From contig NZ_JAMBOR010000007.1 in NCBI RefSeq assembly GCF_023715845.1, positions 79,002 through 143,001 on the forward strand: a stretch of 64,000 nt of DNA. Direction: 5' to 3'. The position numbers and the translations under genes are program-made. Every line of letters starts with the position of its first letter. Within the stretch, counting starts at the first letter, position 1. This document shows positions 27,347 through 36,186 of this stretch, piece by piece. The stretch is from Fictibacillus phosphorivorans. GTDB lineage: Bacteria > Bacillota > Bacilli > Bacillales > Fictibacillaceae. The notes beneath the pieces were generated by a model that searched no databases, was not told the origin of the DNA, and saw only the letters and a list, made by a program, of their open reading frames with translations.

Positions 27347-28915
27347 ATGAGTTTTTCACCATTATTTATTGTCATCGGAGTTGCTGTATTTCTAGTAGCT
27401 GCTCTTATCAGTGTATTTATTACAAAATATCGTACAGCAAGTCCTGATGAAGCCTTGATCGTAACGGGAAGCTTCTTAGGAAGCAAAAACGTTAATATCG
27501 ATGAGTCTGGCAACAGAATCAAAATCGTACGCGGAGGCGGTACATTTGTTCTGCCGGTATTCCAGCAAGCAAAACCCCTTAGCTTATTAACGAGCAAGCT
27601 AGATGTTCAAACACCAGAAGTATATACAGAACAAGGTGTTCCAGTTATGGCTGATGGAACGGCAATCATCAAAGTCGGAAGTTCAATCGGCGAAATCGCA
27701 ACGGCAGCTGAACAGTTCTTAGGAAAAACAAAAGAAGACCGTGAGAATGAAGCGCGTGAAGTACTAGAAGGTCACTTGCGTTCGATCCTCGGATCAATGA
27801 CCGTTGAAGAAATCTATAAAAACCGTGAAAAATTCTCTCAAGAGGTTCAGCGTGTCGCGTCTCAAGACCTTGCAAAAATGGGATTGATCATCGTTTCATT
27901 TACGATAAAAGATGTACGTGATAAGAATGGATACCTTGACGCACTTGGTAAGCCTCGTATCGCACAAGTTAAACGTGATGCTGACATCGCAACAGCTGAG
28001 GCTGAAAAAGAAACACGAATCAAACGTGCTGAAGCAGATAAAGAAGCGAAACAATCCGAACTTGGCCGTGCAACAGAAGTAGCGGAAGCTGAAAAGATGA
28101 ACCAGCTGAAAGTAGCGGAATTCAGACGTGAACAGGACGTTGCGAAAGCGCGTGCTGACCAGGCATACCACCTAGAAGAAGCGATTGCGAAACAGCAGGT
28201 TACAGAGCAGCAGATGCAGATCAAGATCATTGAGCGTCAAAAACAGATCGAGCTAGAAGAAAAAGAAATTGCACGTCGTGAAAAGCAGTATGATTCAGAA
28301 GTTAAGAAGAAAGCTGATGCAGACCGCTATGCTGTTGAGCAATCAGCAGAGGCTGAAAAGCGCAAGCAAGTTGCTGAGGCTGACGCACACAAATATCGTG
28401 TAGAAGCAATGGCAAAAGCGGAAGCAGAAAAAGTTCGATTAGATGGTCTTTCAAGAGCCGAAGCGGAACGTGCTAAAGGGGAATCTGAAGCTGAAGTTAT
28501 CCGCTTAAAAGGTCTTGCAGAAGCAGAAGCGAAGCAAAAGATCGCCGAAGCGTTCGAGTTATACGGCCAGGCAGCGATGATGGATATGATGATCAAGATG
28601 CTTCCAGAATACGCGAAGCAAGTGGCAGCACCGTTATCGAACATCGATAAGATCACAGTAGTAGATACAGGCGGCGGTGAGAACGGCGGAGCCAACCGTA
28701 TTACAGGTTATGCTACAAACTTGATGTCAAGCTTGCAAGAGTCTCTAAAGGCTTCCTCTGGGATTGATGTTAAAGAAATGCTTGAAAACTTCTCAGGAAA
28801 AGGAAACGTGCGTCAAAGTATTGACGACCTACGCATAGAATTTGCAAAAAAAGAACCAAACGCTGCCGGAACAAAAGAAAAAGCAACAGAAGTAACAGCG
28901 GTTAAAGGCGAATAA
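27347..28915 (+). CDS. floT: Flotillin FloT
   Basis: A 522-residue flotillin. An N-terminal hydrophobic segment (LFIVIGVAVFLVAALISVFI) inserts into the membrane, a SPFH/band-7 domain follows (about 35-205), then a long Ala/Glu/Lys coiled coil with EAEK/AEA repeats (about 215-420) for oligomerisation, and a C-terminal tail. Flotillins scaffold functional membrane microdomains. Second gene of the SigW operon; yuaI is not present after it, and a strong terminator closes the unit. Confidence 0.96.
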   Translation: MSFSPLFIVIGVAVFLVAALISVFITKYRTASPDEALIVTGSFLGSKNVNIDESGNRIKIVRGGGTFVLPVFQQAKPLSLLTSKLDVQTPEVYTEQGVPVMADGTAIIKVGSSIGEIATAAEQFLGKTKEDRENEAREVLEGHLRSILGSMTVEEIYKNREKFSQEVQRVASQDLAKMGLIIVSFTIKDVRDKNGYLDALGKPRIAQVKRDADIATAEAEKETRIKRAEADKEAKQSELGRATEVAEAEKMNQLKVAEFRREQDVAKARADQAYHLEEAIAKQQVTEQQMQIKIIERQKQIELEEKEIARREKQYDSEVKKKADADRYAVEQSAEAEKRKQVAEADAHKYRVEAMAKAEAEKVRLDGLSRAEAERAKGESEAEVIRLKGLAEAEAKQKIAEAFELYGQAAMMDMMIKMLPEYAKQVAAPLSNIDKITVVDTGGGENGGANRITGYATNLMSSLQESLKASSGIDVKEMLENFSGKGNVRQSIDDLRIEFAKKEPNAAGTKEKATEVTAVKGE

Positions 28916-28919
28916 TAGA

Positions 28920-28968
28920 AAAAAGCTTACTCGTGGGCCGGAAACAGCCATCACGAGTAAGCTTTTTG
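28920..28968 (+). terminator. Terminator of yuaF-floT
   Basis: A 15-bp stem AAAAGCTTACTCGTG with its complement, 16-nt loop, T-run. Confidence 0.92.
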
Positions 28969-29032
28969 CTAAATATGAGGTTGTTATGCGCGCTCAGAAT
29001 GAAATATGCACGATGAAAGACGTTGCCCAGTT

Positions 29033-29344
29033 TTACGAGCGATTCATCTGCTCTTCAACGGCTTGCAGTTTACCTTCCATCGTTGATTTTTTATCCCGGC
29101 GGTCATCAATGCGGATATTCGTAGCAACACGCTGAATCCCACTTTCAAATGGAACCTCGTGAAGCTCCTGGATCACATCAAAAAGGTCAGAAAGCTCACC
29201 TTCGATCAACGTGCTCATTGGTGTGAGCTGATATTTGACTTTCCCTTCATTTTGCTGAAGGACCTTTTGTATTTTTGCTACATATGAACTTACACTTGGG
29301 GTTTCCGTACCGATTGGGATGATTGTAATATCTGCGATAGGCAT
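29033..29344 (-). CDS. yqgV: Thiamine-binding protein, MTH1187/YqgV family
   Basis: A 103-residue ferredoxin-like-fold protein (PIADITIIPIGTETPSVSSYVAKIQKVL, then KYQLTPMSTLIEGELSDLFDVIQELHE). The family forms tetramers that bind thiamine or its pyrimidine precursor; a storage or regulatory role is inferred from the family. The ORF extends upstream, but ATG 29344 follows AGGAGTTGAG and gives the family start. It stands alone on the minus strand. Confidence 0.85.
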   Translation of the reverse strand: MPIADITIIPIGTETPSVSSYVAKIQKVLQQNEGKVKYQLTPMSTLIEGELSDLFDVIQELHEVPFESGIQRVATNIRIDDRRDKKSTMEGKLQAVEEQMNRS

Positions 29345-29400
29345 TTTCTCAACTCCTGTTCTTTTCTCACATTGTAGCAAATCCAGGAGAAGGAACAAAA

Positions 29401-29421
29401 ATGAAAGAAGTCCAACAATGA
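29401..29421 (+). CDS. Six-codon minicistron (MKEVQQ)
   Basis: ATG 29401 is preceded by AGGAGAAGGA and reads six codons to a TGA that overlaps the next ATG as ATGA (29418-29421). The good ribosome-binding site belongs to this tiny frame, not to the following gene, which suggests translational coupling. Confidence 0.35.
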   Translation: MKEVQQ

Positions 29422-29588
29422 ATATATTTTTGTACACAGATCGTTTGGTCTTAAAAGATAATCCTGCCAAACGTGCATATCTTACACTTGGTGGGAAAAA
29501 GATAGATGAAGAGTTGATTAGGATCGGCGAACAGGAACTTTTTGAGGACTGTTATGCGTGGAATGATGTGTCATTCCTTATTGATTAG
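29418..29588 (+). CDS. Small hypothetical protein
   Basis: A 56-residue protein (MNIFLYTDRLVLKDNPAKRAYLTLGG...) with a beta-strand-rich start and a C-terminal acidic stretch with one cysteine. I do not recognise the family. Its own upstream sequence lacks a good site; it may depend on the six-codon frame that overlaps its ATG. It is divergent from yqgV, and the two start regions overlap by a short leader. Confidence 0.55.
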   Translation: MNIFLYTDRLVLKDNPAKRAYLTLGGKKIDEELIRIGEQELFEDCYAWNDVSFLID

Positions 29589-29719
29589 TGGCCATCTCGT
29601 CCTACATGGCATATGTTAAGATAGACACTTATTCTTAATAATTTTCGTTTTCCTCTTTCCAAATACCCCATATTATCGTTACAATGGTAGAAGGTGTAAA
29701 AAAAGAAGTTGGTGACGTC

Positions 29720-30334
29720 ATGGAATTTGACTTAATAAATATTATTTATCAATATAGCTATTTTGGAATTTTTCTACTATTAGCTCTTGGCATAATTGGA
29801 TTGCCGATTCCTGATGAGATCCTTTTAGCTACAGTTGGCTATTTTATTTTTGCTGGTGACCTGCCTGTGGTTCCCGCTTTACTGAGTGCGTTTTTGGGAG
29901 CGCTAACAGGTAGTACGGGGAGCTATTTTTTTGGAAGAATATGTGGGAAACCACTCTTATATAAAGTTGGTCCAAAAGTTGGGATCTCTGATGATAAAAT
30001 AAATAAAACGCAGCAATTCTTTTTAAAGTACGGAAAAGCGGCATTGTTGTTTGGTTACTTTGTTCCTGGAGTCAGACACCTTACAGCTTATTTTGCAGGT
30101 ATGTACTCTTTGAAGTTTAAACAGTTTGCCGTCTATGCTTATTTTGGTGCTGTTTTTTGGTGTTCTTTCTTCATTTTAATTGGCTATCAACTTGCGGGGC
30201 GCTGGTACATTGTCATGGATGTTATTCATAAAATCGGAATATATGCATTTTCTCTTCTTGCTTTAAGTGTCATTGCTTGGCTGATCTTCAAGCCGAAAAA
30301 TAAGAGCACATACTCCAATGAATGGTATAAATAA
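29720..30334 (+). CDS. DedA family membrane protein
   Basis: A 204-residue polytopic membrane protein with the DedA signatures: GIIGLPIPDEILLATVGY near residue 30, the re-entrant GALTGSTGSYFFGRICGK near 70 and the motif FVPGVRHLTAYFAGMYSL near 125, plus C-terminal helices. DedA proteins are linked to undecaprenyl-phosphate or phospholipid flipping and to proton-motive-force homeostasis. ATG 29720 is chosen for the GGTGA before it; the frame is open to 29684. Single gene. Confidence 0.92.
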   Translation: MEFDLINIIYQYSYFGIFLLLALGIIGLPIPDEILLATVGYFIFAGDLPVVPALLSAFLGALTGSTGSYFFGRICGKPLLYKVGPKVGISDDKINKTQQFFLKYGKAALLFGYFVPGVRHLTAYFAGMYSLKFKQFAVYAYFGAVFWCSFFILIGYQLAGRWYIVMDVIHKIGIYAFSLLALSVIAWLIFKPKNKSTYSNEWYK

Positions 30335-30335
30335 G

Positions 30336-30358
30336 AGGCTCCTCAAGGGAGCTTTTTT
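30336..30358 (+). terminator. Terminator of the dedA-like gene
   Basis: AGGCTCC pairs with GGAGCTT (one G-U) around a short loop, then TTTTTT. Confidence 0.7.
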
Positions 30359-30466
30359 TAATTGACTTTATCAGGGTTAAAACTTTACAGGATGTATATT
30401 TTCTCTTCTCCCTACAAATTTTATAAGATGACAGTCAAAAATTTAACAAGGGAGTGTCATCTAAAT

Positions 30467-31012
30467 ATGAAAAAGACCATTTTAGTTACTACTATGGCTA
30501 TCGTGCTGTCTTCTTTTCTTGGGGCTTGCGCAATGAATGATAAAGATAAAGACTTAGGAGAAGAATCACGCGATAACATGACAGAAGTAAACTACGATAA
30601 CCGTGCTGACCGTGATCTAGATAATGATTTAGACAACAATCTGGACGTGGGTATGGACAATCAGTATGATGAAAATGCACGTATGGATGTTGCTGACGAA
30701 GCCGCTGATAAAGTAACTGAATTAAAAGAAGTTGAAGATGCAACAGTAATCGTGACAGATAATAATGCTTATGTAGCTGCCAAGCTTGAAGGCGGAGAAA
30801 ACATGAAGCTAACAAAAGAAACGGAAGAGAAGATCGCGGATAAGGTTCGAAATACAGATCCTGATATCAACGATGTATTCGTTTCAACAAATCCAGACTT
30901 TTTGGACAGAATGAACGAATGGGCAGATGAGATCAACAAAGGAAATCCTGTGACTGAATTCATCAAAGAATTCAACGATACGATCCGCCGTATTTTCCCT
31001 ACAGATCGTTAA
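30467..31012 (+). CDS. YhcN/YlaJ family sporulation lipoprotein
   Basis: A 181-residue lipoprotein (lipobox LGAC near residue 23) with a long Asp/Asn-rich spacer, then a BON-like domain (VADEAADKVTELKEVEDATVIVTDNNAYVAAKL and KIADKVRNTDPDINDVFVSTNPDF) typical of the YhcN/YlaJ family. Relatives are made in the forespore and found in spores. ATG 30467 lies behind AAGGGAGTG; the ORF start further upstream is not used. A weak hairpin (AGGGCTGAG/CTCAGTCCT) follows. Confidence 0.85.
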   Translation: MKKTILVTTMAIVLSSFLGACAMNDKDKDLGEESRDNMTEVNYDNRADRDLDNDLDNNLDVGMDNQYDENARMDVADEAADKVTELKEVEDATVIVTDNNAYVAAKLEGGENMKLTKETEEKIADKVRNTDPDINDVFVSTNPDFLDRMNEWADEINKGNPVTEFIKEFNDTIRRIFPTDR

Positions 31013-31199
31013 TTAACTCTTAAAGAGGGCTGAGAATTTCTCAGTCCTTCTCCCTTGTCACGATTTATTAGAAAATTCATTATATCTGAATATTGACTCC
31101 AATCGGTAATCGTGTTACAACTACATATGGTAATTAAATAAATTCGACATAATTCGATAAAAATAGATCGTTTTTTGGACCACAGAGGAGGAACACTAC

Positions 31200-32510
31200 A
31201 TGGAGAAACGAACGCTCTCGGTGGGATTAATGTTATTTGCATTGTTCTTTGGAGCAGGAAATTTAATATTTCCGCCGGCATTAGGTCAGGCAGCGGGGGA
31301 TAAGGTCTGGCTTTCCATGGCCGGCTTTTTCATAACTGGAGTAGGTCTGCCGCTTTTAGGAGTGATTGCACTAGCACGAGTAGGCGGGGGACTGCATACT
31401 CTAACTGAACGCGTTAATCCCTTATTTGGATCAGTTTTTGCCATTGTCTTATATTTAGCGATCGGACCGTTCTTTGGTATTCCAAGGACTGGGACAGTGG
31501 CCTTTGAAATGGCCGCATTACCCTTCCTTCCTGAAGGAATAAATACAGGACTACCACTGTTCATTTTTACTATTGTATTTTTTGCAATTACGTATTGGCT
31601 TGCGTTAAATCCCTCTAAGCTAGTAGATCGAATTGGGAATATCTTAACGCCGGTTTTACTTTTTATTATAGGTTCCGTACTTGTAAAAGCACTAATTACA
31701 CCTGTCGGTAAACTGGGTAACCCTACGCCAGAATATGAGGCTAGCCCGTTGGTTAAAGGATTTATGGACGGTTATTTAACGATGGACACGCTGGGTGCTC
31801 TCGCATTTGGTATCGTAGTCATTACAGCCGTGAAGACACCAGGCATGAAAAAAGAAAATGTAACAAAGATGGTTATAAAAGCAGGTGTGATTGCGGCAGT
31901 TTGTTTAGCGGCAGTCTATGGCATTCTTGCTTATCTTGGCGCAACAAGCCAGAGTCTTGGAAAATCGGAGAATGGCGGACAAATTTTAACGAATGTCGTT
32001 TATCAATTGTTTGGAGAAACGGGGAACTTGTTACTCGGATTAGCAGTGGCACTCGCTTGTTTGACGACATCTGTCGGACTTGTAACAGCTACGGGCGAAT
32101 TTGCACAAAAAAGATTCCCGAAGCTGTCTTATAAAGGAGTCATTCTTGCCTTAAGTATCTTTAGTGCAGCCGTTTCAAATGTTGGTCTTAGTCAACTGAT
32201 TTCTATATCTGTGCCTGTGCTGACAGCAATTTATCCTGTGGCTATTGTGCTGATCCTTTTATCATTCCTTCATGACGCATTTTCTGGGCGACAGGAAGTT
32301 TATCTAGGTGCTATTATCGCAACAGCTTTAATTTCGATTGCAGATGGATTAAAAGCATTTGGTTTGAACCTAGGAACGATTGATCAGATTTATTCTCACA
32401 TTCCTATGTATGCTGATGGGATCGGATGGCTGATTCCGGCGATCATAGGAGCAATCGTTGGTTTCATTATCGCTTTGGTCAGAGGAAGAATCGTTATATT
32501 CTCAACTTGA
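31200..32510 (+). CDS. brnQ: Branched-chain amino acid transporter BrnQ
   Basis: A 436-residue membrane protein with about 12 helices of the LIVCS family, importing Leu, Ile and Val by cation symport. The N-terminal LFGAGNLIFPPALGQAAG and FFGIPRTGTVAFEMA motifs are diagnostic. AGAGGAGG precedes the ATG. The upstream 190 bases contain no T-box; one AATTTTC half-site (minus strand, near 31070-31080) recalls a CodY box but is incomplete. Single gene with a terminator. Confidence 0.96.
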   Translation: MEKRTLSVGLMLFALFFGAGNLIFPPALGQAAGDKVWLSMAGFFITGVGLPLLGVIALARVGGGLHTLTERVNPLFGSVFAIVLYLAIGPFFGIPRTGTVAFEMAALPFLPEGINTGLPLFIFTIVFFAITYWLALNPSKLVDRIGNILTPVLLFIIGSVLVKALITPVGKLGNPTPEYEASPLVKGFMDGYLTMDTLGALAFGIVVITAVKTPGMKKENVTKMVIKAGVIAAVCLAAVYGILAYLGATSQSLGKSENGGQILTNVVYQLFGETGNLLLGLAVALACLTTSVGLVTATGEFAQKRFPKLSYKGVILALSIFSAAVSNVGLSQLISISVPVLTAIYPVAIVLILLSFLHDAFSGRQEVYLGAIIATALISIADGLKAFGLNLGTIDQIYSHIPMYADGIGWLIPAIIGAIVGFIIALVRGRIVIFST

Positions 32511-32512
32511 AC

Positions 32513-32556
32513 AAAAACGATGCGAGAGGAGTAATCCTTCTTGCATCGTTTTTTTG
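32513..32556 (+). terminator. Terminator of brnQ
   Basis: AAAACGATGC pairs with GCATCGTTTT around a partly paired 18-nt interior, then T-run. Confidence 0.85.
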
Positions 32557-32589
32557 TTGTGTTTGAAGTGATATGGACAAGCTTTCTAT

Positions 32590-34047
32590 TTACACCATCG
32601 CTGGTACTTTTTCTTTTAGCTTAGCCGCAACATTTTGAGCGATCCAAACACCGCATGCACTTGCTTGGGCTAGGCCGCGAGTGATTCCGGCTCCGTCTCC
32701 ACCCACATATAATCCGCTGATTTCAGATTCAAACTTATCATCAAGTTTAGGACGTGCTGAATAGAATTTGGCTTCCACACCATAAAAGAGAGTATGCTCA
32801 GATGCGATTCCTGGCGTTACTTTGTCAAGCGCTTCTGTCATCTCAATAAGACTTTTCATTGTGTTATAGGGAAGGACAAGACCAAGATCGCCAGGCACAG
32901 CTTCTTTTAAAGTAGGGCGTAAGAATCCTTCTTTTATACGTTTCTCTGTTGAACGACGGCCTTTTAGGATATCTCCGTATTTTTGTACAACAAGACCACC
33001 CATTGAAAGCTGATTCGCTAATTTTGATACTTCATGCGCATATTCAGTCGGTTGGTCAAACGGCTCAGCAAACTGATGGGACACTAGCAGAGCAAAGTTT
33101 GTATTCTCGCTTCCCAGTTTAGGATCTTTATAAGCATGACCGTTGGCCAGCATGATTCCTGAATGATTTTCAACCACGACGTGTCCTGAAGGATTGGAAC
33201 AGAAAGTACGGACTTTTGTTCCGACAGAGGTATTGAAAACAAACTTTCCTTCATACAGATGCTCATTGATCTCTTCCATCACAAGATTTGATGTTTCCAC
33301 ACGAACACCAATATCCACTTGATTTGCGGTCATCTTAACACGGCGCTTCTTTAAAATCTTAGTCAGCCATGTAGATCCGTCACGGCCAGGAACAATGACT
33401 GTCTTTGTAGCAGTTAGCGAAGTTCCATCCTTTAAAAGAATCCCTTTTGAAACATAGCCTGATTCTGTTCGTTCCGTAAGAATATCCTCAACTTCTGCTT
33501 TATATTTCATGTCAATTCGCGTTTTTAAATACTCATATATACTTTTTAAAATCTCTAAGTTTTGTTCCGTTCCTAAGTGACGGACTTGTGCACGCAATAG
33601 TTTCAAGCCTGCAGCATAGCCTCTTTTTTCAATCTCTTTTACTTTTGGTGTAAGAGGATCTGTAATGGAATCTGTTGCACCATGCTCTAGATTGACTTCA
33701 TCCACATATTTTATAAGTTCTACAACTTTATCTTCAGGAAGGTAATCTGTCATCCATCCGCCAAATTCAGAAGTAATGTTGAACTTTCCGTCCGAATAAG
33801 CACCGGCACCGCCGAAACCGTTTGTAATGGAGCAAGCAGGAAGACATCCAGCAAACTCTTTTCGCCCAGCAGCTGGCGGACATTTTTTAATTTTCTTTTC
33901 TAAAATAGGGCATGATCTCGCGTAAATATCGTGTCCTTTATCGATTAATAAAATTTTCGCTTCTGGCAATTGTCTAGTTAGTTCATAACTTGTAAATATT
34001 CCGGCAGGACCTGCTCCAACAACAATTACATCATAATGGGTATTCAT
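32590..34047 (-). CDS. FAD-dependent oxidoreductase (COG2509 type)
   Basis: A 485-residue flavoprotein. The dinucleotide-binding motif VIVVGAGPAGIFTSYEL lies at the N-terminus, followed by RSCPILEKKIKKCPPA, a Cys-containing region with GFGGAGAYSDGKFN, then VPGRDGSTWL and a closing FAD motif GLYVGGDGAGITRGLAQASACG. The family is an uncharacterised dehydrogenase group related to electron-transfer flavoprotein and halogenase folds; the substrate is unknown. The minus-strand start at 34047 follows an AGGGGGAT site. Single gene. Confidence 0.9.
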   Translation of the reverse strand: MNTHYDVIVVGAGPAGIFTSYELTRQLPEAKILLIDKGHDIYARSCPILEKKIKKCPPAAGRKEFAGCLPACSITNGFGGAGAYSDGKFNITSEFGGWMTDYLPEDKVVELIKYVDEVNLEHGATDSITDPLTPKVKEIEKRGYAAGLKLLRAQVRHLGTEQNLEILKSIYEYLKTRIDMKYKAEVEDILTERTESGYVSKGILLKDGTSLTATKTVIVPGRDGSTWLTKILKKRRVKMTANQVDIGVRVETSNLVMEEINEHLYEGKFVFNTSVGTKVRTFCSNPSGHVVVENHSGIMLANGHAYKDPKLGSENTNFALLVSHQFAEPFDQPTEYAHEVSKLANQLSMGGLVVQKYGDILKGRRSTEKRIKEGFLRPTLKEAVPGDLGLVLPYNTMKSLIEMTEALDKVTPGIASEHTLFYGVEAKFYSARPKLDDKFESEISGLYVGGDGAGITRGLAQASACGVWIAQNVAAKLKEKVPAMV

Positions 34048-34183
34048 GATATCCCCCTTGAAAAAGTCGTTAAGTTCATTGATATATTGTAACCCTTGGT
34101 AAATATAACAATTATCCGATCAAATTTCAACTAAAAACCGAACAATTTTCAAAAAAAGTTATAAATCATTCGTATTTGTATTA

Positions 34184-34222
34184 AAAAACAGTTCACAAGC
34201 AGGGCATCCTGCTTGTGAACTG
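34184..34222 (-). terminator. Terminator of the 34230-35054 gene
   Basis: A near-perfect 15-bp stem CAGTTCACAAGCAGG with its complement; the T-run lies on the minus strand (GTTTTTTAA). Confidence 0.9.
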
Positions 34223-34229
34223 TCCTCAA

Positions 34230-35054
34230 TTAGTACTTAATCTTTATGATTTTCCATCCATCTGTCATAGACTTACGCTCTAACGAAAATCGATAAACCC
34301 TGTTATGCTTGCCGTCTTCATCATATTGTTTAACTCTTGCGGAAACTTCAGTACGCACGATAGGCGGGTACCTTGAGTTATTCTTCTTTATTTCATAATT
34401 CAAGCCGGTTACGCCTTTAAATAGATCCTTAATCTTAGCGTTATGTAACAAAGCAGTACTAAGGATGGGTTTGGCGATTTTAATATCTTGCTGTTTCATG
34501 CCGATAAGGAACATGGACACGGTTTGTTTTGCGCTTGCACCTGCAGCATATCGATTCAGCTTGTCTCCAGCTTTTAAGATCATCAATTGATGAGATGGGT
34601 CGATATTCCTTGAGCGATGAGTAGAACTACCTGAAAAATGAATGCAAAAGTGACCCGGAAAGCCATTCTCTAACGCACCAGCTCCATGAGGCATTCCATG
34701 CATGCTTCCTGCAATCATTCTCCCTTTCACAGGGATTAGCACCGCCCTGCGTTTCCAGCTCCATTTTCCGTTATATAGATGCTTTAAAACAGCAGTATCA
34801 TCGTGGGTTAAAGGCTGAACATCTGCATGCTGATTTCCAGCTCTTCGCTGTACTCGAAAATAAAAACCGGTTTCAAGATCGATTACTTTAAAAGTTGAAC
34901 CTTTCGGAATCAGTTTACTTACTTTCTTCCACGGTAAAACGTCTCCCTTTTTTACGATTGGAAAATACGTTAACGGTTCTTTTGCGAGGTAGGGTTCAGG
35001 GTACGCAAAAAGACTACTGACCAGTAAGGTCCCAATAACAATTTTCTTCCACAT
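34230..35054 (-). CDS. Secreted protein of unknown function with HFCIHF motif
   Basis: A 274-residue exported protein: signal peptide (about 1-25), then a soluble domain with MHGMPHGAGALENGFPGHFCIHF and FSGSSTHRSRNIDPSHQ. The conserved His/Cys cluster (MHG, PHG, HFCIH, THR) looks catalytic or metal-binding. I recall similar segments in extracellular proteins of spore-formers, some with amine-oxidase-like or SLB domains, but cannot name a function. A C-terminal region (about 200-274) is a separate beta-rich domain. ATG 35054 opens the signal peptide and follows AGCGAGG; the longer upstream frame is ignored. Confidence 0.75.
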   Translation of the reverse strand: MWKKIVIGTLLVSSLFAYPEPYLAKEPLTYFPIVKKGDVLPWKKVSKLIPKGSTFKVIDLETGFYFRVQRRAGNQHADVQPLTHDDTAVLKHLYNGKWSWKRRAVLIPVKGRMIAGSMHGMPHGAGALENGFPGHFCIHFSGSSTHRSRNIDPSHQLMILKAGDKLNRYAAGASAKQTVSMFLIGMKQQDIKIAKPILSTALLHNAKIKDLFKGVTGLNYEIKKNNSRYPPIVRTEVSARVKQYDEDGKHNRVYRFSLERKSMTDGWKIIKIKY

Positions 35055-35306
35055 GGTTGAAGCCTCGCTTCCTAAATTTCTCTTCCTTAATATGGGTAAA
35101 TTTTTTATTTTTATCCTTAGTCTGGAGAAAGGTAATGAAGGATTTCCTTGGTCTTCAAATGGAACAGAAATATAGGATATAAACCCTTTTTTTTTTGAGA
35201 AAGTTATATATAGAGCAGTGTTTGGTAGAAACAATGGTTTTTGAATCAAATGGATTTTAAAAAACGGACGAAGAGCTTCAGTACCAGATTTCAATATTTA
35301 AAAAAC

Positions 35307-35334
35307 ACCAACTTTCTCCTCTTGCCATAGTATG
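35307..35334 (+). promoter_or_regulatory. Candidate SigK promoter of tgl
   Basis: AC, 17 bases, CATAGTATG (consensus AC-N16/17-CATAnnnTA) about 30 bases before the tgl start. The gene is SigK-controlled in B. subtilis. Confidence 0.5.
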
Positions 35335-35364
35335 TAATATCCTGTGCAGACAGGGGGGAGAGAA

Positions 35365-36141
35365 TTGATATTTGTTCAAGGCTATTCAGTTGATACGAAT
35401 CAGATTTCCGGTTTCAACCAGCTTACAGCCACTCAGAAACAAATTGGCCAAAAGCTAAAGAATTCAAGAGAATCGTTTTATTACAGAAGTCCCCACCAAT
35501 TCTTATTTGAAGTAATTATGCGTTCAAATATCGTAGCGGCCGCTTTCGCCATGCGTGACAGTGGTGCTGGCTTTTCCACTTTTGTTAATTCGCGCTGTAA
35601 TCCTCAATATTGGAGACGTACAGCTTATGGCGGATTTTTGCTTCGGCCAGATGTTAACCCATCTGATGCCATAACGGATATTTTCATTAATGGAAAACGA
35701 TATGGCTTTGAATGCACAACGGCGATCATGATCATGTTATATAAAGCATTGCTTGAGTCAATTGGAACAAAAATGTTTAATCAATTGTTCAACGGACTGC
35801 TTCTATATAGTACAGAACATGACGCTGATCTGCAGATCGTTGCCGTGCCATCCGGAGATTCAATGCCTGGAGATGTGAGGTACATTAAGAACCCAGACCA
35901 TCATCCGAACACGCCGCAATGGCAAGGTGAGAACGTGATCGACCTTGGGAACGGCTTAGTATTCGGACATGGAATCGGGACGGGCACGATCGGCGAGATA
36001 ATTGATATCTTAAACAAAAAAAGAAGACCAGGGGCGACCGTTCCAGCGTACTTAACAGCTGAAATCATCCGTCCGAATTACCGACTCATGGCAGAATACA
36101 CACGGCATCCAGTCCGTCGTCTTCTTGCAGGAGTCATATAA
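35365..36141 (+). CDS. tgl: Protein-glutamine gamma-glutamyltransferase (spore coat)
   Basis: A 258-residue transglutaminase that forms Gln-Lys isopeptide cross-links between coat proteins such as GerQ late in sporulation. The catalytic Cys117 lies in YGFECTTAIMIM; other Tgl landmarks are MRSNIVAAAFAMRDSGAGF, STFVNSRCNPQYWRR, NPDHHPNTPQWQGENVI and FGHGIGTGTIGEIID. The start is TTG 35365 behind GGGGGGAGAGAA; GTG 35344 would be the alternative. It is slightly longer than the B. subtilis enzyme. Confidence 0.95.
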   Translation: MIFVQGYSVDTNQISGFNQLTATQKQIGQKLKNSRESFYYRSPHQFLFEVIMRSNIVAAAFAMRDSGAGFSTFVNSRCNPQYWRRTAYGGFLLRPDVNPSDAITDIFINGKRYGFECTTAIMIMLYKALLESIGTKMFNQLFNGLLLYSTEHDADLQIVAVPSGDSMPGDVRYIKNPDHHPNTPQWQGENVIDLGNGLVFGHGIGTGTIGEIIDILNKKRRPGATVPAYLTAEIIRPNYRLMAEYTRHPVRRLLAGVI

Positions 36142-36178
36142 AAAAGACGCAGAGAGTAAGAGTTCTCTGCGTCTTTTT
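36141..36178. terminator. Bidirectional terminator between tgl and the M23 gene
   Basis: A 15-bp stem AAAAAGACGCAGAGA with its complement, with A/T runs on both flanks. Confidence 0.9.
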
Positions 36179-36186
36179 ATGTTTTA

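Noticed and set aside
28000..28700. Minus-strand ORFs opposite floT coiled coil
   Set aside because: Ser/Ala-rich shadows of the Ala/Glu/Lys coiled coil; no start signals.
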